DNA of 64,000 bases from Ailanthus altissimus (Eukaryota > Streptophyta > Magnoliopsida > Sapindales > Simaroubaceae), in the NCBI GenBank assembly GCA_946807835.1, contig OX327711.1:18759501-18823500 (forward strand), given 5' to 3'. Position numbers and translations under genes: made by a program. Position 1 is the stretch's first letter; every line of letters begins with the position of its first letter. The notes beneath the pieces were generated by a model that was given only the letters and a program-made list of their open reading frames with translations, was not told the DNA's origin and made no database searches. Below are positions 11,188-22,199 of the stretch, piece after piece.

Positions 11188-13855
11188 GTGTGGTTTGGAA
11201 GAAAGGTTTTATTTAGTTTTCACCGACACCAGGGTATTTGCTTGCGGTTCTTATTGTGGATCTTTTCTTCCTGGGATTCGTTCTTTCTCAATCTTCTTGC
11301 AAGTGCAGTTTTGATCATCACCATCAATGCATTTGGTCTACTTTATTTGCATCACTTATGTAAGAGAAGAAAGTACCTCAGGGAACATAAGTCTCTACCT
11401 TCCTCTGAAACTGAATCAGCAATTTATCACCCTATAGATGCTTCAATGGAATGCATCCTCTGAAAGCATCATATTTGTTCAATGAATTTTCTTTTTGTTT
11501 GAGGTGCATAAATTATAGATATCATTTCTTGCAAAATTCAGAAGTGAGGCTGCCATTATATAACAAGGGAGCTGACACAGTGACATGCAAGTTCATCCAA
11601 GAAATACACTCATTGGCTATTTGTAATTAGAGTACTTTCTTTCCAGAGATAATTCCTGCAAAATCCTCGTTCTTTTTAACTGCAAGGAACATTAGGCCTG
11701 TTTATTGCATGGACCTGATAAAAGTTTTAACCTTGCTAAACCAGCAACGCTCAGAAGTTTTAAGAAGTTTGAAAAATGGCATTTCTAGTCTTCTTTTGGG
11801 AGGGAACAGGAAAGGTGCCTCTGATTTGCTTAATACATTAATGAGCATGGTCTTATTGGTAGTCTAAGCTGAGGCTTAGCCGCTGATGCGCATTGCCCCC
11901 AATTATACTAAAGTCTATACTCATGATAACTATACGCTTCATTTGTATATTTAAAGGCCAATTTCGTTTGTGATTGATCCATATTCAATCTCTTCCCTGT
12001 TCTGTATCTGTTAGATTTTCTTCTAGTCTTTCATGTTTCTTCACAGGATTATGTTCAGTTTATTTATTTCCTACATTTCGTCGAATGTGTCAATATGTTG
12101 TATCTTCACTTTTGGGTTGAGGTTTCAATCTTGCTGTCTCAGGATCAAGTCCTTTCTTTCATGTTTTATCCTTTTAAAATCACTAGTTCTTGTGCTTTTT
12201 TCTTATGGGTAATTTGAAGATAATATTTTGATGTTCAACAAGACTACCACCATATTTTTCATCAATAAAATTCAACAAATTGTTCAGATGGGTGGGGAAT
12301 CAGAATTAGGAATTAGGAGACTAGCATGCAATGTTGTTAATATGGCTTTGAGTGTAGCAAATACATCAGCAATTAGGATCAATACCAAAGTTCTCATTAA
12401 TATAAGCTGTTCCTGGTGCGCTTCCTTTAGATAGTCACCACTAGTCCACTAGCATACAGGTCACTGATACATTTGTAAATCTTCTTGCGACATACAGGCT
12501 TATGTTCAGAGGCAATATTCTTATAAGTTATTGATATTCACTTGCTTGTTTCATGTCTTTATCTATTTTTGTCTTCAATATTTCTGAAAGAAAATTAAAA
12601 CTTAATGTGGATAGTCGGAAGCATTTTGAATTTTGGTAGTGAAAAAGGTTTAAGGATGTTTTTGGCTGGTCCGGTGATATAACGACTGAAGAGAGTGTTG
12701 GTGCTTGGATTGGGAAATACCAAAGAACTTGAAATTAGCTAATGGAGATGACAATTCAACTGATTTTGCTGCTTTAGAGAAAATTGATGCCAGCACCCAG
12801 TCTCCAGTCCAGGATGTTGCTACTTATCAGTAGCACAGATCATCTCTATTCCCTTTCTACAGCTTTGTCATTTTTCACACATTTGCTATGCATTAGTAAA
12901 ATAAAGATTCATAAGTAAAAGAAGCACAAACATAAAATTAATTTCCAAATGGAGCACATGCATCTGTTCCATTAGCATCAAAAACCATGCTGTTGAATGA
13001 GATGGCTTGTGCCCTAGCAGTGTCTCTAGCCTTTGACATTTATCATATTGCCATTGCTTGACATTTTGTTATATGATTGTGGTACATCCCTCGTGCAATT
13101 GCAACCTCTTCTGGTTGCTCGTTATTCCTCTGAAATTCTCTTATGTTTTTCATTTCATATTTCTTTCTTGTAATTTAGGTGGCTTTTTCAACAGATGGGA
13201 AGATAGTCGAACAAGCGAGTGGCTGTTGATCATTGGGCTGCCAATGCCAGTTCCTTCTTGTAGGGGCTGTGTGGTTGGAAATAGATTTCCCCTAGTAAGA
13301 TTACAGTCAGTCAATGCGAAGATTGTTTAAGGGGTGAAAAACTACATTTTGTATTGATCATTTTAGTGTATATATATATTACAATCGAGAGTACATAGCA
13401 CATCAAAATGTGTTGGTATTTGTCAGTTTGTTAATTACAAAGAATTCAATGTATACAACTGTCATCAGCTCCAAGTATCAAGGGAATTAGTTAGAATATC
13501 TAGTGAACTGTGCATTTATAGATGTTGTTCTCTGATTGATGTAAAATAACCAATTTAATTCTATCATGTGTAACACCAAGATTTACATTTGAATCTAGTT
13601 TAAAAGTTCCTCAAGTTCTACAAAGATAACTAAGCTTTAATAGTGTCCGCATCCATGTCAACAAATACTCTACATCAGCTAACACTTACGAGCAGCGGTT
13701 AAGTTAATGGTATTTACATTCTTGGCTTGTTGCAAGCAGGTTTGGTGGAACAATGCCTGAAGATTCGCTTTCCGAATGAGATTGTTTTCATTATGTTGTT
13801 GATGTCAGCGAATCAAAATTACTTTTTTTGCGTTGGCTAGGCCAGTTCGTTGATC
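11188..13855 (+). pseudogene. Truncated paralogue of the 615-aa plastid protein gene (exons 5-8)
   Basis: Four blocks match exons 5 to 8 of the intact gene at 15141-19073 in order and spacing. Exon 5-like sequence (about 11279-11460) encodes a hydrophobic segment then SLPSSETESAIYHPIDA, against SLPTSEIEHAIHQPVDA in the intact copy. Exon 6-like sequence (about 12645-12831) lacks one G in the GGATTGGGGAAATACC region, so it is frameshifted, and its donor is lost (TAGCAC instead of GTAACC). Exon 7-like sequence is at about 13179-13296 and exon 8-like at about 13739-13850. Intron positions are kept, so it arose by DNA duplication, not as a retrocopy. No match to exons 1-4 was found upstream. Confidence 0.8.
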
Positions 13856-13859
13856 ATGC

Positions 13860-15100
13860 CTAAATCCTGGTGGTTGTATCATAATTACTCAAAAGAAACT
13901 TGTAATCTTCAAATGAAATGATGATAAATAACCTTAATTCTATGGAAGTGCATTAACGCTATAAATTATTATTATTGTTATTATTATTTTTGAATCATTT
14001 TCAAACCAATGGTACACTTGTATATTTAAACCACAGAAATTGAATACATGCAACTATCACCCAAATTGTAAAATAACTCTGCACCTGATAGAAAGCATTT
14101 TCTTACCAAAAAAAAAAAAATACAAAACAAAAGAAATCTCGCAAGCCCAACGACTAAACAAGCCGGTCCAACAAATTCACATAATACAATTACAATATAA
14201 ATAACTGAAAAAGCCGTACAGATCACTAAATTTCTTTGAAAGGGACTTTTATATACGGTTTTGAAAAAGATAAAAAGAAAATTCTTGTCATACGATAGAT
14301 TCAGATTTATTTAAATGGTCGAAAGAAAAAAAAATATAACCATAATTAAACAAATTTAATGACACAAAATTAAAAAAGGAAGCAAGTGACCACTAGTGAT
14401 GTCGGACTACAACCGGTAGGCAGTAGCTAGTGTCAATTACTTTAAAATTTATATTATTGAATTTAAAATTTTAAAATTTATACGATATTTTAATTATTTT
14501 TATTAATAAAATAAAAAAAATAAAGTGATGATTATTATATTATTACCAATTTAGCAGCGAGTGAAGATATATTATCACCAACAATTATTATCAATGATTT
14601 AACCGATGTAGTTGGCAGTGCCCTCCACTCATGCATGACAATATTGTGATTGTTAGTTAGTTTTTTATTTGACATACATTGGATGTTCCGTTAAGCATTA
14701 TCTTATAAATCTCAAAATTTTAAGTTAATGATATAAAATTTGAGTTAATTCGTCATGATTATTACCAGTCAATTGTCATCTACCAATGATCACCGATCAC
14801 TCATGATCGTTATTTATATTTTAATTTTTTATATTTTTATTTAATTTATTTTAAAATATTTTTATAAAATTAAAAACTTTAATAATATGATAACTTATAT
14901 CATTTATAATTTTTTTAAAAATAATCATTACTTATAATTTTTTTATTAAAAATAATGAGTGATATATATTGTTTATGTTTAAATTAAAAATTAACAAATG
15001 TTGTCCTAAATTCTTGACGTGTTATCTAAAGAGTTCTGGAGTCCTTTCTCCTATAAAAAATATCAATTTGCCAAACAAAAAATGCTCGACATTCAGAAAA
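13860..15100. other. AT-rich intergenic DNA upstream of the plastid protein gene
   Basis: No coding signal was found. The stretch is A/T-rich with short ATTATT repeats near 13960-13990. Confidence 0.5.
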
Positions 15101-15110
15101 AACCCCCCAA

Positions 15111-15118
15111 AAACCCTA
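15111..15118 (+). promoter_or_regulatory. Telo-box in the 5' leader
   Basis: AAACCCTA lies 23 nt before the ATG at 15141. The same motif marks the ELOF1 leader on the other strand at 1515-1522. In plants this element is typical of growth-coupled genes, including many genes for plastid proteins. Confidence 0.5.
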
Positions 15119-15140
15119 ACCCCTTCATCATCATCGTCAA

Positions 15141-18100
15141 ATGGCACTCACTCACACTCTTTCTTCCTTTTCTCCTTCCCTCTCCTTTCGTTTCCCCAAA
15201 TTACCCTTCACAAGTACGAAAAATCACTTCCCTGTCCTCTCCTGCACTTCACCCAAAACGACAGCGTCTTTGTCCACAGAAGAGGAGGTTTTGAAAGCCA
15301 TTGTCGAGTCCGATGGAAAGACGCTACCGTGTGTCAGAACCTTCGAAAACGACTTGGCTCGGCTTAGCCTCGTTGGATCCGTCGGCTTCGACCAGGCTCT
15401 CACAGCAGCTGCAGCGGACGGAGGTGAAGCCGCCAACGAGCATGTCCTTTCCGGATTTCCTGCCATGGTCGTTGAAACCGTTTTCCCCAGCGCCACCGGC
15501 GGCCGAGCAACAGTCTCTACCCGTTTGGTCAGTCTCTTTATTTTAAAAGCATTGTATTTCAATTTAAATATGTGTAGTTTTATTATAAGCTGATGAATGT
15601 AAATAAGCTTATGAATTTGTGATTGTATTGTTCATTGGATCAAAAAGAAGTTTTTGGATTTAATTTGTTGCTTTGACATATTATAATGTGCAATGCCCAT
15701 TGTAGTGATAACTTTTAACTTAACTTGGATTGCATCTGTAGTATAATAGCAGAGGATTATAATCTTTTGATAATTTTTTTTTTTAACTTCTGTAGTTTTT
15801 GCCGGCTAGAAAAGTTAAAGAAAAAGCGAGGAAGCTCAGGAAATCTCTCGCTGAAGATATTCTGGCTGGCAGTACATCTAGAAGCATACTTGCAATGACT
15901 TTTAGACAAGTAGTGATGCAACAGCTTTGGAACTTTGAACTGGTTTTCTTCAGACCCGGAACTGAGAGAAACATGGAGGATCTTGAAGAACCAAGAGAGG
16001 TTCAACCCCGTTTCTTCTTTTTTATGCTTTTGTATTTGGACGTCTGCATCACTATGTTGGATGTCATATTAATACGTCTGTCCTGCAGGTGCCACTTGTT
16101 ACTGATAGATTCAGTTCTCTTATTCATTTGGTATCAGCAGGTTCCAGCAGCTTTCTCCCTCAGTTCTTCTGATGAAGGGGTTATCTCCATGCTTTCTGAA
16201 GTTGTTTGCATGTCTGCTCTTCAAAGTACCGAGAGAGATTATCTTGATAATTTATTGGGGAAATCTTCAACTAATTTTTTCCACTGGTTTCAGAAACCCA
16301 AAAAGATTGTATCGAGAGATTCCTCTGTTATTGTGTATAAGTTATTTGAAGATGAGATAGTTGATAATGCCAAGAGTCTTCTAGAAACTTTTAGTTGGAT
16401 GAAAGATAGTGTTAAGACTGTAAAAGTGAGGCCAGATTCACTTTGGTGGACACCATCAGCTCGCTCAAAGTTGGAAAAGATTGGTGGCCCTGAGTTTAGT
16501 GCTTGGACAAGTGAGTACGTTCCTGCTTACAAGCTAGAAGTTGATGCTAGTAGACTTAACGATGTAAAGTTTGAAGGTTGGAGAAAATCTGCTGACAATA
16601 GGTGGGAAATTCTTCTGACCCACTCTCAAATGGTATTAATCTCTCCTTTTTGTCTTTTCGCTCTTAGTGGTACACCGTACCTTGTTATTTGGAGCTTTAA
16701 TTAGGATAGTAATGTACATGATGGCAAAATATCCCCCTCCCCATGCACGAGAATCAAAAAGTAGGGATATAGAGAAACTATTGCCATTATTGTTGGGTGT
16801 GATGAAGCCTCATTTACTGGCTTACAATGATGAAGAAGTTTGATCATGCATATTTACTTTATGTATGTTTTTATAAAATATATTCTCTCTGTCATGACTT
16901 ATGCTTACTAAATTTTTAGGTTGGATTGGCTGACATATTAGACATGTACTATGAAGATAATTTCTCACTGCCTAATAAGCTGCTATCATGTGGTGTGGTT
17001 GCAAATTACACCAACTTGCCCAATAAAAAGGTACTCAATGCATATGAATTCTCAATTTTATTTCATTTGTTGGTTTTACGCTAAAAAATTGAAGCCTTGG
17101 TTTCATGTAATTGCTAACTTATGGGTAGAAGTTATTTGGGAAATTATGGTTTTTGTCAAGGATTTTGTTTGTAAGAACTTGTTATTGACCTTTGATAAAT
17201 GAATTTGCGTTGGGATAAAGGTTCTAATTATTTGAGTTGGGATAAAGGTTCTAATTATTTGAGTTGGGATAAAGGTTCTATTTATTTGAGTTGATTGACT
17301 CTGCACTAATGATTTTATTTCTTACAGAGGAACTCTTCTTTTTTAAAAATTCTATCTATCACTCTTGCAAGTGGAATTTTTCTCCTCACCGTCGGTGCGC
17401 TCTGTCAACTTTGCTTGCCTCATTTACACAAGGGAGAAAAGTTTTCTGGTGAATATAGGTCTCTGCCTACATCTGAAATTGAGCATGCTATACATCAGCC
17501 TGTAGATGCTGTAAAGGTATGCATGAACCGAAAACATAATAGCTGTCTGATTTAATAATCTGTAACTCTCTCATACAGGTCATTGATTCTTTTACACATG
17601 CGCTGAGTACAAAGAGGTTTATGCCTGTAGGCAAATAGTCTTCATTACTTAGCAATTTTCACTTGTTTGTTTTCATGTTTTAGTCTACTTTTTGTTTTCT
17701 TCTGTTTTTTTAAAAATAAAATATAAAGATTAGACTTCTTTTGGATAGTTGGAAGTATTGTGCGCTTCAATTGTCCAAAGGATTAAGGATGCATTTGGTT
17801 GGCCTGGTGACATCAAGACTGACATGGGAATTGGTGCTTGGATTGGGGAAATACCAAATTACTTGAAATTATGCAATGGAGATGATTCTGTTCATGAGGA
17901 AAGTTCTACTAATTCTGCTGCTTTGGAGAAAATTGATGCAGACATCAAATCGTCTGCGCTAGATATTGCTAGTTATCAGGTAACCCATTTTAGCATCTTA
18001 TTATTGCTTTATTTCTCTGCATCCTCGTTTTGGCATGTATGCTATGTGACAGTGAAAAGGAAACCACCAATCCCAACCCCTTCCCCATCTAGAAAAAAGA

Positions 18101-19073
18101 GCTCGAAATAAAATGTAATATTAAACTCAAAGCATGCTCTTGAAATGTAGTCCTTTAGTTTGACTGAAATATTGCACTATGGCTTCCTCTAGGTTGGGCT
18201 GTTCTACCGGGTCAAACTGAACCTTAGCTAGCCTATATACTGTTTCTTATAATTATGATGATTCCAAAAGCTAAACCAGATATCCTCTTAAGTTTTACCT
18301 CAAAAAATAAAACCTAAGTTTGTACACTTTGGTATATTTTACATATGATCAAAATCTTCACAAAGGAAGTACTTATCCAAGTAATTTTATCTAATTTAAA
18401 CCTAATCTTGTTCTTATCTTTACTTTCCCTTGAAGTATGTGTTTCTATTGTCTAAAGTCGAACACGGTTCTAATTAAGTTTTGCTGCTTTAAGTCAAACC
18501 TGTCCTCAACCTGCCTTGAACTAACGTTCTCTGTCTTCTTCTTAGATATGTTACATTTTAAGCTTTCAATGATGTGCACTCATATTTGGGATGGCATTTC
18601 TTGTGAGCAATTAAATGTAGTGGGAGAAATTGATGATTTTTATGATTCATTTAAGCTCTAATGGCATCAAGAAGAATAATGCAGTTGAATGGTGTCACCA
18701 TCAGACTCTTATGTTTTGCTTGCTATTTGATTGGATTAGGTGGTTCTGTCAATTGATGGGAAAATAGTTGGGCTCCAACCAACAAGCAGGGTGGGTGTTA
18801 ATCATTGGGCTACCAATCCCTTGGCAAAAGAGCTGTATGGTGGGAGAAAGCTTTCCCCTGGTAAGATTAATGTTGATGGCTTGTGTTGTCTGTTGGTGCT
18901 TCTGCTAACTTATTAGTAGGCTGCAATTTTTCATTTAACATTCTGGCTTGTCGCAAGCAGGTTTAATTGAACCTAGCCTCAAGGTCCACTTTCCAAATGA
19001 GGTTGTTTCAATTGAGTTGTTGATGTCAGTAAATCCGGATACCTGTTTTGCCCTGGCAAGGCCAATTCAATGA
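15141..19073 (+). CDS. Conserved plant protein of unknown function, probable plastid membrane protein, 615 aa, 8 exons
   Basis: Predicted exons: 15141-15527, 15796-15999, 16141-16632, 16920-17030, 17328-17516, 17749-17979, 18740-18860 and 18961-19073. All joins keep frame (phase 0, with phase 1 only at the last intron) and total 615 codons plus TGA. The N-terminal 45 or so residues are rich in Ser, Thr, Pro and Phe with few acids, like a chloroplast transit peptide. A helical basic stretch (PARKVKEKARKLRKSLAEDI) starts exon 2. Exon 5 (residues 399-461) holds one likely membrane span (LKILSITLASGIFLLTVGAL). The C-terminal part (exons 7-8) looks like a small globular domain. I do not recognise the family name and assign no function. 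Intron 2 is uncertain: its donor GTTCAA is weak, and the reading frame stays open right through it. A second acceptor before 16089 also exists but would lead to an early stop. The 3'-half paralogue at 11.2-13.9 kb supports the exon 5-8 structure. Confidence 0.8.
17209..17293 (+). repeat. Intronic minisatellite, three 27-bp units
   Basis: Three tandem units start at 17209, 17236 and 17263, each beginning GTTGGGATAAAGGTTCTA, followed by a partial fourth (GTTG). Only one base differs in the third unit, so it is recent. It sits in intron 4 of the plastid protein gene. Confidence 0.9.
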
Positions 19074-20339
19074 TAATTACATGATAGCTGTGTGGAAGGT
19101 GAGTTTTGTGGAGCTCAGTATATCTGAGCTTTGGGTTTCTGTTCTATAGTGGCTTGGGAGATTTGCCGTACCTTAAGATCAATGACTAAGGCAAGCTGAT
19201 GTCATCCTTCATGGGTAATCAGACACTTATAACTATAAATTTAGATTACTACACTGGAGAAATCTAGAAGGAAATACTTATTGTGAATTTCCATCCTTGA
19301 TTAAAGCTTGTCTTGTCAACGGTGCTGAATAATGGTCACAAGCCCCTGTTGGAAAGATACATGATTGTCGGAAATTTTCACTGGGTGATTCAGATAGCTA
19401 TGTTGCTTGGGAAGGGTTTTCTTTTTGGGAGGTGGGGGTTGATATTTGAGGGATTTAGATTATATTTTGTTAGCAGACTAACTATACATTGTCGAGTAGT
19501 GTCACATACGTAATTACTTGCCATCACATGCAGAATTATGTTATCACCAAGTATTTTTGAAATTTCAATTTCGCTTGATACGAATTTATTTTTGATTTTT
19601 TTCCAAGCATGTTAATTGTATTGGAGGCTATGGCAGAGGAAGCTCACTCGTTACTTTTTTATGACCTTTGTAACTGAGGACGAAAGGCATCAGTTGAATC
19701 CCAAGAACCTTCTTTTTTATTTTTAACTATACACGGTTAACATAATGTTCAGCAATGCCTCTGTTCATGAATTTATTTAACAGGGGAATTGATCACTATT
19801 GTTAAAGAGTAAAAATTTCTCAGCATGAAATTGGTATTTGGTTCTAAAGGCGCGAGAAGAAACCAAGTTTTCGTTTTTAAAGTTTCTGGTTCCAACTGTA
19901 ATTGTGGTTGACAGAAAATGGAAGTAGTCTTTCTTATCCGTAGGCAGTCTGCTGAAAAGGAAATCACTAAATTGACCTGTTTCAAGTTTCAACAGAATTT
20001 TTATGTTTCTTTATATAACGTAAACGAAGTATTAAAATGAGGGACAATTCATAAATTAACGGCATGAACTCCGGTTTAAATTTAAGGATATAAAAACACA
20101 ATTTTCTCCCGTTACGTGTTGGCCAATCACGTATTGTTAAAACTATCAGTGTAACAAACTATCTAATTTTCTTAATGATCGTGTGATGTGATTACGAAAC
20201 AAAACCACAATCATCATATCTACATTGAATTGATATTCGCTATTTGAAGATGCTGAAAAAGCATCCATCTTGAATTTAAGTTCTGAAAAAATCAGATGTG
20301 ACTTGGTGAACACATTTGGAACCTGTAATCATGAAGCCA
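19074..20339. other. 3' flank of the plastid protein gene and 5' flank of a UGT pseudogene
   Basis: No gene was found. The last part (about 20195-20340) resembles the leader of the intact UGT gene around 42050-42130, with shared GAAACA, CAATCATCATAT-like and TTTGAAGATRCTGAAAA blocks. It is therefore the old promoter-leader of the pseudogene that follows. Confidence 0.5.
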
Positions 20340-21536
20340 ATGAGTGAAAACATTTCACACAGCCATGTATCCAAGGTTTGCCATGGGGCATCTTACCTGT
20401 TGCCTCCCCTTCTGATGACTGCGATGGATTTAACGCAACCTGCCATTGAAGCTCTTCTTCGTGATCTCAAACCTGACTATGTCTGCTACAATTTCACTCA
20501 CTGGTTACCTTCATTGGCACGTAAGCTTGGCATCATGTCCATAGCTTATTGTCATTATTAGTCCTGCGACAACTGAGTCTCCGTTAAGCCCGGGGAGGAA
20601 ACTTCGTGACAAAATGTTGACAGAAGCTGATTTATTTCAAGCTCTACAAGGTTTCCCTTCTTGTAAGATCCAAGTCACGTGCCCATGAAGCTCGAGGACT
20701 AGATGCTGCTACTGTTAAAGATTTTGGTGGCATTTCATTAGCGGAACCAAACATAGTTTCATTTAGTGAGTGTGGTGCCATTAGTCCCAAGACAAGCAGA
20801 GAGATTGAAGGGACTTATTGCGATTACATTGGGAGCCAGTTTGGAAAGCCGGTGATTTTATCCGGGCCTGCGTTGCCTGAGCCTTCTCCTTCGGCTTTAG
20901 AAGATCGATGGGAAACATGTTCGGTAATTTTAAGCCTCAGAATTTGACATTCTGTGCATATGGAAGTGAGTATATCCTCAAGAAGAACCAGTTTCGGGAT
21001 TTGGTTTTAGGCTTCGAGCTTACAGGTTTGCCCTTTTTGGCTGCCTTGAAACCACCAATGGGACATGACACAATAGAATCAACGCTGCCTGAAGAGTTTG
21101 AAGAAATAGTAAGAGGAAGAGGCCTTCGTTCATGGAGGTTGGATTTAAGAACAGTTGATCTTGATTCTTGAAGCACCCTTCTGTTGGGTGTTTTGTGGCA
21201 CATTGTGGATCGGGATCACCATCAGAGGCTATGATCAATGAGAGCCAACTAGTGCTGCCGCCAAATGTTGGCGATCAAATTATAAATGCTAGTATTGATG
21301 GGTGAAGATCTCAAAGTTGAAATCGAAGTTGAGAAAGGAGAAGAAGATGGATTACTTACAAGAGATGGTGTATGAAAGGCTGTGAAGGCCGCTATGGATG
21401 ATGATAATGAAGTGGGCAAAGAGATAAACGGCAAAGCATGCTAAAATCTAAATGGAAAGGGTTTTTGAGAAGTGAAGGGCTTGAAAATTCTTACATTGAC
21501 GATTTTGTTCAGAAGTGGCATGGCCTTTTGAACTAA
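20340..21536 (+). pseudogene. UGT79-type glycosyltransferase pseudogene 1
   Basis: Compared with the intact gene at 42133, the start reads MYPRFAMGHLT, then a deletion of roughly 210 bp removes the segment up to LLMTAMDLTQPAIEALLRDLKP. Several further indels and stops follow: a stop at 20559-20561, a frame change near 20680, and loss of a base or more before the PSPG box near 21170. The PSPG region (about 21140-21290) is present but split between frames. The C-terminal end (ENSYIDDFVQKW, then TAA at 21534) is still recognisable. It cannot make a functional enzyme. Confidence 0.85.
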
Positions 21537-22167
21537 ATAAAAGAATGGCTTTATATATCTGTCCATTATTTTCACCGGTTCTAGTACAAGCTACTTGTTT
21601 TATCGTTTTCTTTTTCATATGTTCATTAATGTCGTCGTCTATTATCCCTATAATCATTAGGAAATCAGGGTTTTAAATATTTTAACCAAACATCCTAAAT
21701 TTTATTAAACCATAATCATAAAATATAATACAATCTCACATTGCATGAATTTGAAAGTCGAAAAATTTGAGAGTTGAAGGAGACAAAATTGTGTATGAGG
21801 TTAAACCGAAAAAATGCAAAGTTGTGTAATTTTTTCTTTTTTAACCTAACATAAATTTATAATATATGATTTGTTGTTGAAGTTGTCTTATAATGCGCTT
21901 GAAAGATGATGTGCTTGATATTTGAGTGGCAGTAAAGGTGCTTGCAAGCGCTTGATAGCACCTACACAGGCCTATGTTTGGGCACCCGGGTTCTATCAAG
22001 TGTCCACTTACGCTCTAAAGGCTCTTAACAGTTTTTGTTGAATACATTTAACCCATTAATTTTTACAAATTCTTTTATACTTTATTATTATTATTATTTT
22101 CGGTTAAGAATCATAATTTATTTATCTCATTTTCATTTAATTATTGAATTTTTATCTCACTATTCAA
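21537..22167. other. Intergenic DNA, no gene seen
   Basis: AT-rich 3' flank of the pseudogene, with no coding or repeat match recognised within the window. Confidence 0.5.
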
Positions 22168-22199
22168 ACTCTTAAAGTATATGCATTTGTCATATTTGC

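Noticed and set aside
15224..15562. 112-aa minus-strand ORF over exon 1 of the plastid protein
   Set aside because: It is a shadow of the real coding strand; the + strand shows transit-peptide composition and exact splice phases.
16089..16140. A separate 52-nt exon in the plastid protein gene (acceptor CTGCAG before 16089)
   Set aside because: It reads plausibly (VPLVTDRFSSLIHLVSA) but joining it to the next exon gives an immediate stop, while skipping it keeps the frame. Kept as a caveat only.
17103..17306. Minus-strand ORF with three IIRTFIPTQ-like repeats
   Set aside because: It is produced by the 27-bp intronic minisatellite on the other strand; no gene structure supports it.
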